Origin: Lishizhenia tianjinensis
GTDB lineage: Bacteria; Bacteroidota; Bacteroidia; Flavobacteriales_D; Crocinitomicaceae
NCBI GenBank assembly: GCA_943330745.2
Contig: CALQIX020000004.1
Span: 62,001-126,000, forward strand
Direction of reading: 5' to 3'
DNA: 64,000 bases
Part shown: positions 9,156 through 20,513 of the stretch, one piece after another
Layout: the number at the start of each line of letters is the position of its first letter
Numbering within the stretch: the stretch's first letter is position 1
Made by a program: the position numbers and the translations under genes
The notes under the pieces: model-generated
Told to the model about the DNA's origin: nothing
Seen by the model: the letters and a program-made list of their open reading frames with translations, nothing else
The model's database searches: none

Positions 9156-9190
9156 AAAAATGCTGCCAAACAATTATTGACAGCATTTTT
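9156..9190. terminator. bidirectional rho-independent terminator
   Basis: AAAAATGCTG (9156-9165) pairs with CAGCATTTTT (9181-9190) around a 15-nt loop, with A and T runs on both sides. It lies between the 3' ends of the convergent MscS-like and OmpA-family genes and can serve both. Confidence 0.7.
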
Positions 9191-9208
9191 CAATCTATTA
9201 TCTAGGTG

Positions 9209-11887
9209 TTAATCAAATTTAACTTCCATTTCAACTCGTCTATTTTTCTGACGACCTTCTGGAGTATCATTGGTTGCAATTGGTTTAGTTTCTCCGAAAT
9301 AGAATACTTTCAATTGTTTTTCATTTACTCCTTTAGAAACTAAATATGCTTTTAATGATTCCGCTCGTTTTTTAGATAAAATCATATTTGCTTGATCATC
9401 ACCAGCATTATCTGTGTGTCCAGAAATATGAAGATTCCATGTTGGTCGTTTTTTCAACACTTCCGCTAATTCATCCAAAGAAACGAAAGAAGTACCTTGA
9501 ATTACATCTTTAAGTTTTTCAAACTCTAGATTATCAAATGCCGTTTTTAGCACTTCTACAACCTCTTTTTCGATGACTGGACAACCTTTGTTGGAAACTG
9601 GCCCAGGTGTATTCGGACAATCGTCGTCTTTGTCTAGTAATCCATCGTTATCTGTATCTTTATAAGGACAGCCTTTGTTAGCAATTGGACCTGGAGTATT
9701 TGGACATTCATCATCTTTGTCCAACAACCCATCTTTGTCGCTATCTGGCCAAGGACAACCATTATTTTCTTTCGGTCCTTTTTCCAACGGACAACCATCC
9801 AAATAATCCAATATACCATCTTTATCCGTATCCGGACATCCATTTAGTTCAATTGGCCCAGGCACTGTCGGACATGCATCATCAATATCTCTAATTCCAT
9901 CTCCATCTTTATCCGGACAACCATTCAATACAATTAATCCAGAATCAGTTGGACAATCATCTTTGCTATCCATTAAACCATCAAGATCGGTATCAGGACA
10001 GCCGTTGAAAATTTTCAGTCCCGCTACATCCGGACAGCTATCATTTTTATCAATAATTTTATCGCCATCGCGGTCTGGACAACCATTAAATTCTTTTAAT
10101 CCAGCAACGTCAGGACAACTATCATTTTTGTCGATAATTTTGTCGCCGTCTCTATCCGGACAGCCACGGAATTCAACCAATCCTGAATCAAGTGGGCAGT
10201 CATCTTCACTATCCATAATCCCATCCTTGTCTGTGTCTGGACAGCCCCTAAAAGCCCATGTTCCGGGAACATCAAAACATTCATCCTTATTGTTTGAAAC
10301 TTTGTCCCCATCCTTATCGTGAATCCCATCGTATAAAATTGGTACACGAATGCCTGCATAGAATTCAGCACCTCGAATTTTTCCAGTAGCCGTTAACAAT
10401 CTATAATCAGTAACGCCAATCGTTAACGGACCTAACCTTGCGCCAAGTCCTGCTTTGAATCCGCTGTATTCATTTATTGACAAGGGTAAATGCAAGCCAA
10501 ACCACGCATAGTCAAAACTTGGTGTTATTGAAAATTGATTAGGCACTTTTACTTTGGCAGCTCTTTTGGGAGAAATCATATTTAGCATTCCGGTGGCGTT
10601 TACATAAAAATACTTCCAAATATGATAATCCACTTGTAAGCTAAATGCAGAGGGTGTCCGCATTGTGAACGTAGAAGATGTGTCTTGATTAGCTACCCAT
10701 TGAGAATTTCCGGCTGCAGCTGATTCTTTCATCAAGGTATCAATAATTTGATCAAATGTTAGAAAGCTTGTACCTGTTTCAAATCGATTTAAGTCAAATT
10801 TCTCTTGAACATTCACTGTAAAATCGCGGCTTAACCCACCTTTATTGAAGCGAAGCGAACCCAGATCAAGCACCGAAGCTCCAACACGCAATTTGTACTT
10901 ATTTTTATTTTTCATCCAAAGATTGGTTTCTCCATCCATATCATATTTGAACTTTTTAAAATCAGGTCTCCATTCATAAACAACGCCCAAATCCAATCCA
11001 AGGCCGAACTTAGTTGCAGCTTTGGGAAGTCCATATTTATTCGTTTGAATGTTGCCAGAAACTAAATCATCTAGATTATCGGAATATCCATAAGCAAAAT
11101 CTCCTTGTAGTAAAAAGGAGGTGTCTTCATCTACTAATCCATATTTAAAATTATCTGTAAAAACATATGCAGCGGTATAGCCTTGCAATAATTTTAATTT
11201 TCCACCTGCTTTAAAGAAATGCTTTTCATTTTTAGTATTAATTACTTGAGAATAATTGATGCCATATTCTGTCCACGACATATGATTCAAATTCAATAAT
11301 TCCTCTGGTAATGCCCTACCCCATAAATCGTTCGTGTCCAATCCTGATTCTGCCAAAACAGCTAAACGAGAATCAAGATTATCTAAATTGGTGATTGTTC
11401 TTGCTTTTGCAGTAAATCCAACAGCTATTTTGGGAGTAACATGAAACATAAAATTGATTAAATCAACTTGAAAATTTGTATTTAACCCACGAGCAGCAAC
11501 GGTATTCGTGTCATACAAATGCTTAATTATTCCTTCGCTAAACGGTTGAAGGTTAAAATCCTCAAAAGGCTTTTGTCCCCAACCATTAAAAATTGCTGTA
11601 TCACCAAAAGATTTTGCCCACCAATATTTATCACCAAAAATGCTTTGTTGACGATCTCGCATATATTTCGCATCAAAATAACCGAAATTTTGATAGGTAT
11701 TAAAATTAACGCTCCCCAAATTTAAATCAAAGGCAAATCTACCATCCACAAAACTAGCAGGTTGAATATCTGTTGCCATTACACCACCATAATTACTAGA
11801 CTGTACTCCTAAATAGGATTGAGCAAAATGAAGATTTGATAATACGAATAGAAAACAAAAAGCAAATCCTTTGTAAAATTTAATCAT
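9209..11887 (-). CDS. DUF5723/OmpA-family cell-envelope protein with nine thrombospondin type 3 repeats
   Basis: An 892-aa exported protein starting at ATG 11887 (MIKFYKGFAFCFLFVLSNLHFAQS, signal peptide); a longer frame to 11932 would overlap the upstream gene and put residues ahead of the signal. Residues 20-540 resemble the DUF5723 outer-membrane-barrel-like domain. Then come nine Asp-rich calcium-binding repeats of about 27 residues (pattern DxDxDGxxDxxDxCPxxxGxxxxxGCP), followed by an OmpA domain (LHISGHTDNAGDDQANMILSKKRAES) that should bind peptidoglycan. It likely links outer membrane and cell wall. It follows the 725-aa membrane gene by 7 bp, so the two probably act together. Function beyond structure is unknown. 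Confidence 0.85.
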   Translation of the reverse strand: MIKFYKGFAFCFLFVLSNLHFAQSYLGVQSSNYGGVMATDIQPASFVDGRFAFDLNLGSVNFNTYQNFGYFDAKYMRDRQQSIFGDKYWWAKSFGDTAIFNGWGQKPFEDFNLQPFSEGIIKHLYDTNTVAARGLNTNFQVDLINFMFHVTPKIAVGFTAKARTITNLDNLDSRLAVLAESGLDTNDLWGRALPEELLNLNHMSWTEYGINYSQVINTKNEKHFFKAGGKLKLLQGYTAAYVFTDNFKYGLVDEDTSFLLQGDFAYGYSDNLDDLVSGNIQTNKYGLPKAATKFGLGLDLGVVYEWRPDFKKFKYDMDGETNLWMKNKNKYKLRVGASVLDLGSLRFNKGGLSRDFTVNVQEKFDLNRFETGTSFLTFDQIIDTLMKESAAAGNSQWVANQDTSSTFTMRTPSAFSLQVDYHIWKYFYVNATGMLNMISPKRAAKVKVPNQFSITPSFDYAWFGLHLPLSINEYSGFKAGLGARLGPLTIGVTDYRLLTATGKIRGAEFYAGIRVPILYDGIHDKDGDKVSNNKDECFDVPGTWAFRGCPDTDKDGIMDSEDDCPLDSGLVEFRGCPDRDGDKIIDKNDSCPDVAGLKEFNGCPDRDGDKIIDKNDSCPDVAGLKIFNGCPDTDLDGLMDSKDDCPTDSGLIVLNGCPDKDGDGIRDIDDACPTVPGPIELNGCPDTDKDGILDYLDGCPLEKGPKENNGCPWPDSDKDGLLDKDDECPNTPGPIANKGCPYKDTDNDGLLDKDDDCPNTPGPVSNKGCPVIEKEVVEVLKTAFDNLEFEKLKDVIQGTSFVSLDELAEVLKKRPTWNLHISGHTDNAGDDQANMILSKKRAESLKAYLVSKGVNEKQLKVFYFGETKPIATNDTPEGRQKNRRVEMEVKFD
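9578..10323 (-). repeat. array of nine thrombospondin type 3 repeats (about 81 bp each)
   Basis: Nine in-frame repeats encode the calcium-binding DxDGDGxxDxxDxCP pattern. The third and fourth units, roughly 10010-10170, are almost the same in protein (DRDGDKIIDKNDSCPDVAGLK in both) and very similar in DNA, indicating a recent unit duplication. Confidence 0.85.
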
Positions 11888-11894
11888 AAATCTA

Positions 11895-14072
11895 TTACTT
11901 AATGAAATACTGAACCAAATAACCATCAACAATAGTAGTCAAAGTAATAGAAAAACCTGCGCATTGGTTTAACGAAACTTTTCTTGACCCTTCAATCACC
12001 CCTTTAACATACATTCTGCCTTTGGAATCGTACAAATATACATTGTTTTCCGTTCCATCTACTACAGAAAAATAGGTTTCCTTGTAAGAATTCTTAAATA
12101 TTCCGGCAAAGGACAAGCGTGCATTCCCGAAATCCTTTTCAAAAAGAACTTCCTTTAAATTTTTAGAAACCACTAGTTTATTCGAAGACATTGAGACTGT
12201 GTAGAGCAACGAATCCATCCAAGATGCAGCAACCAGAGCATCAGCAGAAAAACTTCCCTTTTGGCTCATTACGTCTTTAATTTTATTTATTTCATACAAT
12301 TCAAGACGGCCATCAGTAATACCTATTGCCAGAGAGGAATTCGGTTTATCTACTATAATTGAATTTTGATATAAAGGGAATTGGGCTATAATTTTCTGGT
12401 TCTCTATTGAATATAGTCCTATTTTTGTTTCACCTTTGATTGTTGCATGAAGTTTTGAATCAATTGTAAAAAAATCCAATTGACACCATTTTTCTTGTTC
12501 AGAAAGCTTCATTCTTTTTGAGACAGTTCCTTTCGAATTAATCAAAACCAACTCGTTATTCCCTGTAATTACGCCCAATGTTAGTTGCCCTGAATTTACA
12601 AAAGCATTAGCTGAACATCTGAATCCTGATTCCTTGTTTTGAAGAGGAAATCCGTCTAAATATTTCCCTTGTTTATTTAATGCATGAATTGAATTCTCGG
12701 TTGTAATGATAACATATTCTTGGTTATTCCATCGCGCTATATGCATTTCACCAATAGGAATTGAGCCTATATTTTTTTTCCAAGTTTTCACTGAATTTTC
12801 AATCCCCTGAATGATTCCTTGTTCAGTTAAACAAATAATATTTCCCTTTCCTTGAAATGATTTAAAGTCCTTTATTTTTCCAGAAATTGAAATCGAATTA
12901 TATTCCAAATCCGTATTTAAGTTTAATTTTTCAGCTTTATATTTTACTTCGGTTTGAATGATTTTATCACCCATGACCGATAAAGCACTATTTTTAAACT
13001 TCCCTAGTTCACGATATGATACCAACTTCGGAAGGTTTTCCATTAGTTTATTTAAATCTTCGTCATTATACACCCAAGTTTTGTTCAATTCGATTTCAGT
13101 TAATAACAAATCTACAACCTCTTTATTTGTTGAAAATATTGCCATGTTATCAATTGTTTGAACAAAATAAACACCTCTTCCTGCTCCTATTTTAGGTGAA
13201 ATTTCTAAAGAAGTGTATTCACCTTTTAAGGTATTGTCTTCTGGCAATTTTAGCAGTTCATTTAGATTTTGCACCATGTTTTGACCTTCAATAAATTGAC
13301 ACATGAAAACACGTTGGTTTTCAAAATTAAATGAAACAAATCCCGCATCTACCCAACTGGAAATTGCACCTTTTGCAAAACTTGGATCAATCGATTTTAA
13401 ATAAGTTGATTCGTAAAAACAATAATTCTCTGCCCTAACAGGTATATAGGATTGAAAAACACTCTGGTCTTCAACCAATTTACCCTTAATTCCATTTGCA
13501 TTTTTAGAATGATATTCAACCGTGTTTTCATTTTTTAAATAAATATCGACATAACTAGATTTAGCTGTTGACAAAGTTGCAATTGATGCACTTGCATTTC
13601 GATCTAACTGACAATAATCGAATTCATAACCTTCGACATCTTCTTCATATTTATAAATGAGCAAACGGTTATTTTTAAAGACTGCATTAAATTGTTCGAT
13701 TTTATAAACTTCACCTTCAAGTGAGTGCCTTAAATTCGTTTTAGAAAGCAACTGATTAATTGACGAAACAGTCCAACTATTGGAATTTTCGATTAATATA
13801 AGATTTCGTTTTTTACTTATATATACATCAGCATTAGCAGGTAAGAGGGACAAAAGAGGCTCAATACTGTTTTTGTTTTCGCTAAGTGTTGAAAACTCAA
13901 TTTGATTCCAATCAAAGGAGTTTGGCTTGTGAATAATCAATACTTGTTCGTCTTTTTTGCAAAAAATAGCTGCTGGATCAAGGGAGTTCTTCCAATGCGT
14001 CATATTATAAACGGCATAACCAATCCAGCAGAGCAAGGCAATACTGAGTATCCAGAGAATCGTTCTAAACAT
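11895..14072 (-). CDS. membrane-anchored protein of unknown function with C-terminal propeller-like repeats
   Basis: A 725-aa protein with one N-terminal transmembrane helix (ILWILSIALLCWIGYAVYNM), so the bulk is probably periplasmic. Residues 70-400 contain LLSLLPANADVYISKK, which faintly recalls DUF3352-type proteins; residues 400-725 are short beta strands with repeated phrases (GIIQGIENSVKTW, NSIHALNKQGKYLDGFPLQ, NELVLINSKGTVSKR, NVYLYDSKGRMYVKGV) resembling a PQQ/WD-type propeller. I do not recognise the family with certainty. It is co-oriented and only 7 bp upstream of the DUF5723/OmpA gene, suggesting a shared envelope role. A TACATTTG box on the minus strand lies at 14089-14096. Confidence 0.7.
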   Translation of the reverse strand: MFRTILWILSIALLCWIGYAVYNMTHWKNSLDPAAIFCKKDEQVLIIHKPNSFDWNQIEFSTLSENKNSIEPLLSLLPANADVYISKKRNLILIENSNSWTVSSINQLLSKTNLRHSLEGEVYKIEQFNAVFKNNRLLIYKYEEDVEGYEFDYCQLDRNASASIATLSTAKSSYVDIYLKNENTVEYHSKNANGIKGKLVEDQSVFQSYIPVRAENYCFYESTYLKSIDPSFAKGAISSWVDAGFVSFNFENQRVFMCQFIEGQNMVQNLNELLKLPEDNTLKGEYTSLEISPKIGAGRGVYFVQTIDNMAIFSTNKEVVDLLLTEIELNKTWVYNDEDLNKLMENLPKLVSYRELGKFKNSALSVMGDKIIQTEVKYKAEKLNLNTDLEYNSISISGKIKDFKSFQGKGNIICLTEQGIIQGIENSVKTWKKNIGSIPIGEMHIARWNNQEYVIITTENSIHALNKQGKYLDGFPLQNKESGFRCSANAFVNSGQLTLGVITGNNELVLINSKGTVSKRMKLSEQEKWCQLDFFTIDSKLHATIKGETKIGLYSIENQKIIAQFPLYQNSIIVDKPNSSLAIGITDGRLELYEINKIKDVMSQKGSFSADALVAASWMDSLLYTVSMSSNKLVVSKNLKEVLFEKDFGNARLSFAGIFKNSYKETYFSVVDGTENNVYLYDSKGRMYVKGVIEGSRKVSLNQCAGFSITLTTIVDGYLVQYFIK

Positions 14073-14153
14073 AATAGGTCTTATGAAACAAATGTAATAC
14101 GATACAAAACACTATTCGATAAGGTTTCCCGAATAAGATTAACAGACGAATGT

Positions 14154-14759
14154 TTACGGAAACAAATCTAATTGAAGGGAATCACCAACTAAATTAAATG
14201 TCATGCGATGGAATTGAGTTGGACCAAAAGATAAAATGGCTTTCCGGTGTGTTTTAGTTGGATACCCTTTATTTTTATCCCAAGCATATTTTGGGAAATC
14301 AACATGTAATTTCATCATTAATTCATCTCGAAAATTCTTTGCTAAAACAGATGCGGCAGCAATCGAAAGGTATTTTGAATCTCCTTTAATGACACATTGA
14401 TATGGGATCCCTCCATATGGTTTGAATTTATTTCCATCAACAATTATATGGTCTGGAACAACTGATAAATTTTGAATTGCACGATGCATAGCTAAAATAC
14501 TAGCGTTTAATATATTGACATCTTCTATTTCTCGTTCTGAAACTACCCCTATCCCAAAAGCGATAGCCTTTTCTTTGATTATAGGCTCTAAAAAAAGTCG
14601 TGTTTTTTCAGATAACTTTTTCGAGTCATTTAATAAAGAATGTTGGAATCTTGGAGGTAGAATTACAGCTGCAGCGACTACTGGCCCTGCGAGACAACCC
14701 CTACCTGCTTCATCACATCCGACTTCAATACTATTTTTAAGAAAAAATGATTTTAGCAA
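14154..14759 (-). CDS. rnhB: ribonuclease HII
   Basis: A 201-aa RNase H-fold enzyme that removes RNA from RNA/DNA hybrids and single ribonucleotides from DNA. VGCDEAGRGCLAGPVVAAAV at residues 13-32 carries the first Asp-Glu metal ligands; HIIVDGNKF supplies the next Asp, and KGDSKYLSIAAASVLAK is the conserved helix with further active-site residues. The C-terminal HRMTF matches the family end. ATG at 14759 gives the normal family length. It ends 81 bp before the start of the next leftward gene. Confidence 0.95.
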   Translation of the reverse strand: MLKSFFLKNSIEVGCDEAGRGCLAGPVVAAAVILPPRFQHSLLNDSKKLSEKTRLFLEPIIKEKAIAFGIGVVSEREIEDVNILNASILAMHRAIQNLSVVPDHIIVDGNKFKPYGGIPYQCVIKGDSKYLSIAAASVLAKNFRDELMMKLHVDFPKYAWDKNKGYPTKTHRKAILSFGPTQFHRMTFNLVGDSLQLDLFP

Positions 14760-14840
14760 TTTATCAACTATTTTTTTGTTATTATCATTTAAATATACAA
14801 CGAATTACGTATTTTTATCGTCATAAATAAAAATAATACT

Positions 14841-15209
14841 ATGAAAATATTTTATACGATACTAATAATTTGTGCGATTGGCTCAACCACTTATGCTCAG
14901 GATGTTAAATTAGCAAAAGCACAAAGTGCGACAGAGCTGTTACAATCAAAGAATACAGGAAAATATTCATTTGTTTTCCCAACGGATATTACAACGTCTG
15001 AAATAATAAATGCAGCAGATTATTACAAATCTTTCTTTACTGTTCAATTCACGGAAACAACAAGAACAGTCAAAGTAACAATGATTGAAAACACCCCAGA
15101 AAATAGAAGGGTTATACTTAGATTTCTTGCTTCATCTCGCATACAGAAAGTTCAAGTTGGAGACAATCAGTTATTACTTCATGAATTTTACGATCAATAT
15201 TTCAATTAA
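14841..15209 (+). CDS. small secreted protein of unknown function
   Basis: A 122-aa protein with a clear signal peptide (MKIFYTILIICAIGSTTYAQD). The mature part of about 100 residues has an alternating alpha/beta pattern (SEIINAADYYKSFFTVQFTETTRTVKVTMIE, then RRVILRFLASSRIQKVQVG), which could be a small ferredoxin-like or heavy-metal-associated-like fold, but I recognise no family. It is monocistronic, divergent from rnhB, and its stop overlaps the stop of the convergent 51-aa membrane gene. Confidence 0.7.
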   Translation: MKIFYTILIICAIGSTTYAQDVKLAKAQSATELLQSKNTGKYSFVFPTDITTSEIINAADYYKSFFTVQFTETTRTVKVTMIENTPENRRVILRFLASSRIQKVQVGDNQLLLHEFYDQYFN

Positions 15210-15361
15210 TCTCTGCGAAATACACGTAGGATAATTAAGGTAGCAATAATTGTTACTGCTAACCCCCAAGTCCAACCTGCAAGTAAATAACTTGCTAAGA
15301 CTGCTGGAATTAAAAAAACGGATACCAAATGGTATTTCCCTTGGTTTTTATTTTCTTTCAT
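15206..15361 (-). CDS. 51-aa membrane protein coupled to 5-FCL
   Basis: A short reading frame from ATG at 15361 to TAA at 15206-15208 encodes 51 residues: a charged N-terminus (MKENKNQGKYH), two hydrophobic stretches separated by a short turn (LVSVFLIPAVLASYLLAGWTWG and LAVTIIATLIILRVF) and a basic end (RRD), as in a small helical hairpin with both ends cytoplasmic. Its ATG overlaps the TGA of the 5-formyltetrahydrofolate cyclo-ligase gene (ATGA), a strong sign of translational coupling. No family is recognised. Its 3' end overlaps that of the convergent small secreted-protein gene by 3 nt. Confidence 0.65.
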   Translation of the reverse strand: MKENKNQGKYHLVSVFLIPAVLASYLLAGWTWGLAVTIIATLIILRVFRRD

Positions 15362-15927
15362 TTTTTAAAATCAATGAATTGACGGGGGGTTGCGCAAAAG
15401 TTCATAGGTACATCTAACGGATTAATATCTTCGATAATCTCCACTGCATCGAATAAAGAAATGCCAATTTTAATGATCTTTTTGTTCGTTCTATTAAAAT
15501 ACCTATCGTAAAAACCCTTACCATATCCAATTCTATGTCCCTGAAGGTTAAATGCCAACAAGGGAAGTAAAACTACATCCAAATCAGACGGTTGAATAAG
15601 TGTTTTGTTAGGTGGCTCGAGAATTCCATAAGCCCCTTTAGTGAGGTTATCGCAGGATTCAATCTTAAAAAAATCCATTTCACATGATTCACTATTTGAA
15701 ATAGGTGCATAAAAATTTGAACCCGTTAGATCAAACTGGTTCAATAATAAAAACGTATTGGGCTCATTGGAGTTTGAAATTGGCAAAAAGACACCCACAT
15801 TTTTATTTTTCAACGAGAAATATTCCTGCAGCACTTTAAAACAATCCATCGAAAGTAGATCAATCTCCTTCTGAGTATATGAACTCCTAAGAATTTTATA
15901 CTTTTTTCTTATCTCGTTTTTAAGCAT
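15358..15927 (-). CDS. 5-formyltetrahydrofolate cyclo-ligase
   Basis: A 189-aa enzyme converting 5-formyl-THF to 5,10-methenyl-THF with ATP. The N-terminal LKNEIRKKYKILRSS holds the basic ATP-binding residues, VVLLPLLAFNLQGHRIGYGKGFYDRYF near residue 130-150 is the signature with the Mg/ATP-binding glycines and aspartate, and the length matches the family. It directly abuts the Nudix gene stop and overlaps the downstream 51-aa gene, as part of the tight carA-eno-nudix operon. Confidence 0.92.
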   Translation of the reverse strand: MLKNEIRKKYKILRSSYTQKEIDLLSMDCFKVLQEYFSLKNKNVGVFLPISNSNEPNTFLLLNQFDLTGSNFYAPISNSESCEMDFFKIESCDNLTKGAYGILEPPNKTLIQPSDLDVVLLPLLAFNLQGHRIGYGKGFYDRYFNRTNKKIIKIGISLFDAVEIIEDINPLDVPMNFCATPRQFIDFKK

Positions 15928-16364
15928 TTAACAAAACATTTCATTTAGTTTGCTCGCCACGATTTTATCTAAGGGAAAAATCAGTAACTCTTCAAGCTCC
16001 TTATTTATAGCAACCCATCGTTGTTTTTCACCATTTTTTTTTAATGGAATTTCGTAAGTGCCAAATGTCAAATTTTCAATATCCTGTGTATTGACAAAAT
16101 AATAAAAAGATATAAGTTGCATTTTATCATTAAAAGCAGAAATTTGAAAATGGTCATTTACATAGAATAAAGATTCAACAATTACATCTAATTCCATTTC
16201 TTCCCGATATTCTCTAATCAGCGCCGAACCTATTCCTTCACCAAATTCCAATCCACCTCCTGGAAATTTTGTAAATGATAAACCATTTCTATGTTCATCC
16301 GATATCAAAACTTCGTTGTTCTTATTTAACAGCAGGCCATAAACACGAATTGTAAACGAATTCA

Positions 16365-16365
<1 letters not shown>
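15928..16365 (-). CDS. Nudix hydrolase
   Basis: A 145-aa Nudix-fold protein. The Nudix box GGGLEFGEGIGSALIREYREEMELDV at residues 36-61 has the full GX5EX7REUXEEXGU arrangement except that the last Gly is replaced by Leu. It should hydrolyse a nucleoside diphosphate linked to another group, but the substrate cannot be read from the sequence. The start overlaps the enolase stop by 1 nt, and its stop is followed at once by the 5-FCL start, so expression is coupled to both. Confidence 0.9.
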
Positions 16366-18759
<2,394 letters not shown>

Positions 18760-18775
18760 TTCAATTAATTTAATA

Positions 18776-18783
18776 CAAAGGTA
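18776..18783 (-). promoter_or_regulatory. -7 box (TACCTTTG) for the carA operon
   Basis: Plus-strand CAAAGGTA reads TACCTTTG on the minus strand, a full match to TAnnTTTG, 17 nt before the carA ATG and just after the rplQ terminator. No convincing TTTG -33 box is seen at 17-21 nt. Confidence 0.5.
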
Positions 18784-18813
18784 ATTTTAATGCTTGTAAG
18801 AAAAATAGAATGC

Positions 18814-18846
18814 ACAAAAAAAGGCGACCAAATGGTCGCCTTTTTA
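18814..18846. terminator. rho-independent terminator after rplQ
   Basis: GGCGACC (18823-18829) and GGTCGCC (18834-18840) form a perfect stem with loop AAAT, flanked by an A run on the left and a T run on the right, so it can act on either strand. For leftward transcription from rplQ the stem is followed by a U-run. It separates the ribosomal superoperon from carA. Confidence 0.85.
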
Positions 18847-18865
18847 TCAACATACTGTTAACTTC

Positions 18866-19489
18866 TTAATCTTTCTTTTCTTCGTCAGTAGATGGATCAG
18901 TACTTTCTTCCGAATCAGTTGCGGTGGTATCTTCTGAACTTACCTCTGATTTTTCCTCAGCAACAACTTCATGTTCAACCTCAACTGTATTTTCGATAGC
19001 AGTATCAGATTCCTGTGCACTGTTTATATCCGTTACCTCAACCGCTTCTTGGGCAGAATCAGCAGCTTTTTTCACGCCTCCTCTTCTAGAACGACGTGTA
19101 GTTTTCTTAGTTGAATCATTTGAATATAATTCATTGTAATCAACTAATTCAATCATACACATTTCTGCGTTATCACCTAACCGGTAGCCTGTTTTTAAAA
19201 TTCTTGTATAGCCACCATTTCGTTCTGCAATTTTCGGTGCAACATCTCTAAAAAGTTCCGTAACTACCTCTTTGTCCTGCAGGTACGAGAAAACAACTCT
19301 TCGTGAATGCGTAGAATCTTTTTTAGATTTTGTTAATAGTGGTTCTACAAAAACTCTTAACGCTTTTGCTTTAGCAACAGTTGTATTAATTCGTTTATGA
19401 CGAATCAATGAACAAGCCATGTTAGAAATCATTGCTTTTCTGTGCGATGATTTTCTACCTAAATTATTTACCTTATCTCCGTGTCTCAT
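18866..19489 (-). CDS. rplQ: 50S ribosomal protein L17 with acidic C-terminal tail
   Basis: A 207-aa protein. Residues 1-120 are a normal L17 ([49 protein letters not shown]), located at the peptide exit tunnel. After a basic linker ([14 protein letters not shown]) comes a tail of about 65 residues rich in Glu, Asp, Ser and Thr. Bacteroidota L17 is often extended, but this tail nearly doubles the E. coli length; its role is unknown. It is the last gene of the superoperon, 12 bp after rpoA. Confidence 0.96.
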   Translation of the reverse strand: MRHGDKVNNLGRKSSHRKAMISNMACSLIRHKRINTTVAKAKALRVFVEPLLTKSKKDSTHSRRVVFSYLQDKEVVTELFRDVAPKIAERNGGYTRILKTGYRLGDNAEMCMIELVDYNELYSNDSTKKTTRRSRRGGVKKAADSAQEAVEVTDINSAQESDTAIENTVEVEHEVVAEEKSEVSSEDTTATDSEESTDPSTDEEKKD

Positions 19490-19501
19490 GATTTCTTTTT
19501 C

Positions 19502-20494
19502 TTAATCCATGTCTAATTTATACTTAGCCACGTTCATTCCAAATGTAAGCCCTTTATTATCGACAAGCTCTTCAAGCTCAGTCAAAGACTTTTTACCAAA
19601 ATTTCTAAATTTCAATAAATCCGATTTAGCAAACGCAACCAATTCACCCAATGTATCAACTTCTGCAGCTTTCAAACAATTCAAAGCCCGAACAGATAAA
19701 TCCATATCAACCAACTTAGTTTTCAATAACTGACGCATGTGCAATGATGATTCATCAAATTCTTCGCCATCAGCCTTAGATTCGTTCTCAATAGAAATTC
19801 TTTCGTCAGAAAACAACATAAAATGATGAATCAAAATTTTAGCGGCTTCCTTTAATGCATCTTTCGGTTGAATAGAACCATCTGTTTTTATATCTAAAAC
19901 TAATTTTTCGTAATCAGTTTTTTGTTCAACACGAAAATTCTCAACAGCGTATTTAACGTTTACAATGGGCGTAAAAATTGAATCTACAGCAATTGTTCCA
20001 AAAGTTGCTTCAGGATTTTTGTTTTCTTCTGCTGGTACATAACCTCTACCTTTTACAATAGTCAGCTCTATGTTCAATTTAACACTAGGCTCCATGTTAC
20101 ACAAAACAAGTTCAGTATTTAACACCTGAAAAGCCGAAGTGAATTTACCTAAATCTCCAGCAGTTAATTGCTTTTGACCAGAAATTGAAACTATTACTGT
20201 TTCAGTATTTGTACCCTCTATTTGTTGTTTAAAACGTACTTGTTTCAAATTCAAAATAATTTCAGTCATGTCTTCAACAACCCCTTTGATTGTTGAAAAT
20301 TCATGATCTACACCTTCAATTTTAACTGAAGCAATAGCGAACCCTTCAAGTGAAGAAAGTAATATTCTTCTTAAGGAGTTTCCTACGGTGATTCCATAAC
20401 CTGGTTCAAGAGGTCGGAATTCGAATTGTCCTTCACGTTCATCAGAATGAACAAGAACAACTTTATCTGGTTTTTGAAAATCTAATATTGCCAT
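19502..20494 (-). CDS. rpoA: DNA-directed RNA polymerase subunit alpha
   Basis: A 330-aa subunit that dimerises to nucleate core RNA polymerase assembly. The N-terminal domain has [24 protein letters not shown] and [10 protein letters not shown]; the C-terminal domain (about residues 250-330) has [21 protein letters not shown] and [17 protein letters not shown], the DNA UP-element and activator contact surface. The position between rpsD and rplQ is the conserved alpha-operon order. Confidence 0.98.
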   Translation of the reverse strand: MAILDFQKPDKVVLVHSDEREGQFEFRPLEPGYGITVGNSLRRILLSSLEGFAIASVKIEGVDHEFSTIKGVVEDMTEIILNLKQVRFKQQIEGTNTETVIVSISGQKQLTAGDLGKFTSAFQVLNTELVLCNMEPSVKLNIELTIVKGRGYVPAEENKNPEATFGTIAVDSIFTPIVNVKYAVENFRVEQKTDYEKLVLDIKTDGSIQPKDALKEAAKILIHHFMLFSDERISIENESKADGEEFDESSLHMRQLLKTKLVDMDLSVRALNCLKAAEVDTLGELVAFAKSDLLKFRNFGKKSLTELEELVDNKGLTFGMNVAKYKLDMD

Positions 20495-20513
20495 AACAGA
20501 GCGAAATAATTTA

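Noticed and set aside
9685-10371. Overlapping frames on both strands within the TSP3 repeats
   Set aside because: They are by-products of the repetitive Asp-rich coding sequence and encode low-complexity peptides.
13902-14171. Plus-strand 89-aa frame between the membrane-protein gene and rnhB
   Set aside because: It overlaps the 5' end of a long minus-strand gene and the rnhB 3' end, and has no signal or family resemblance.
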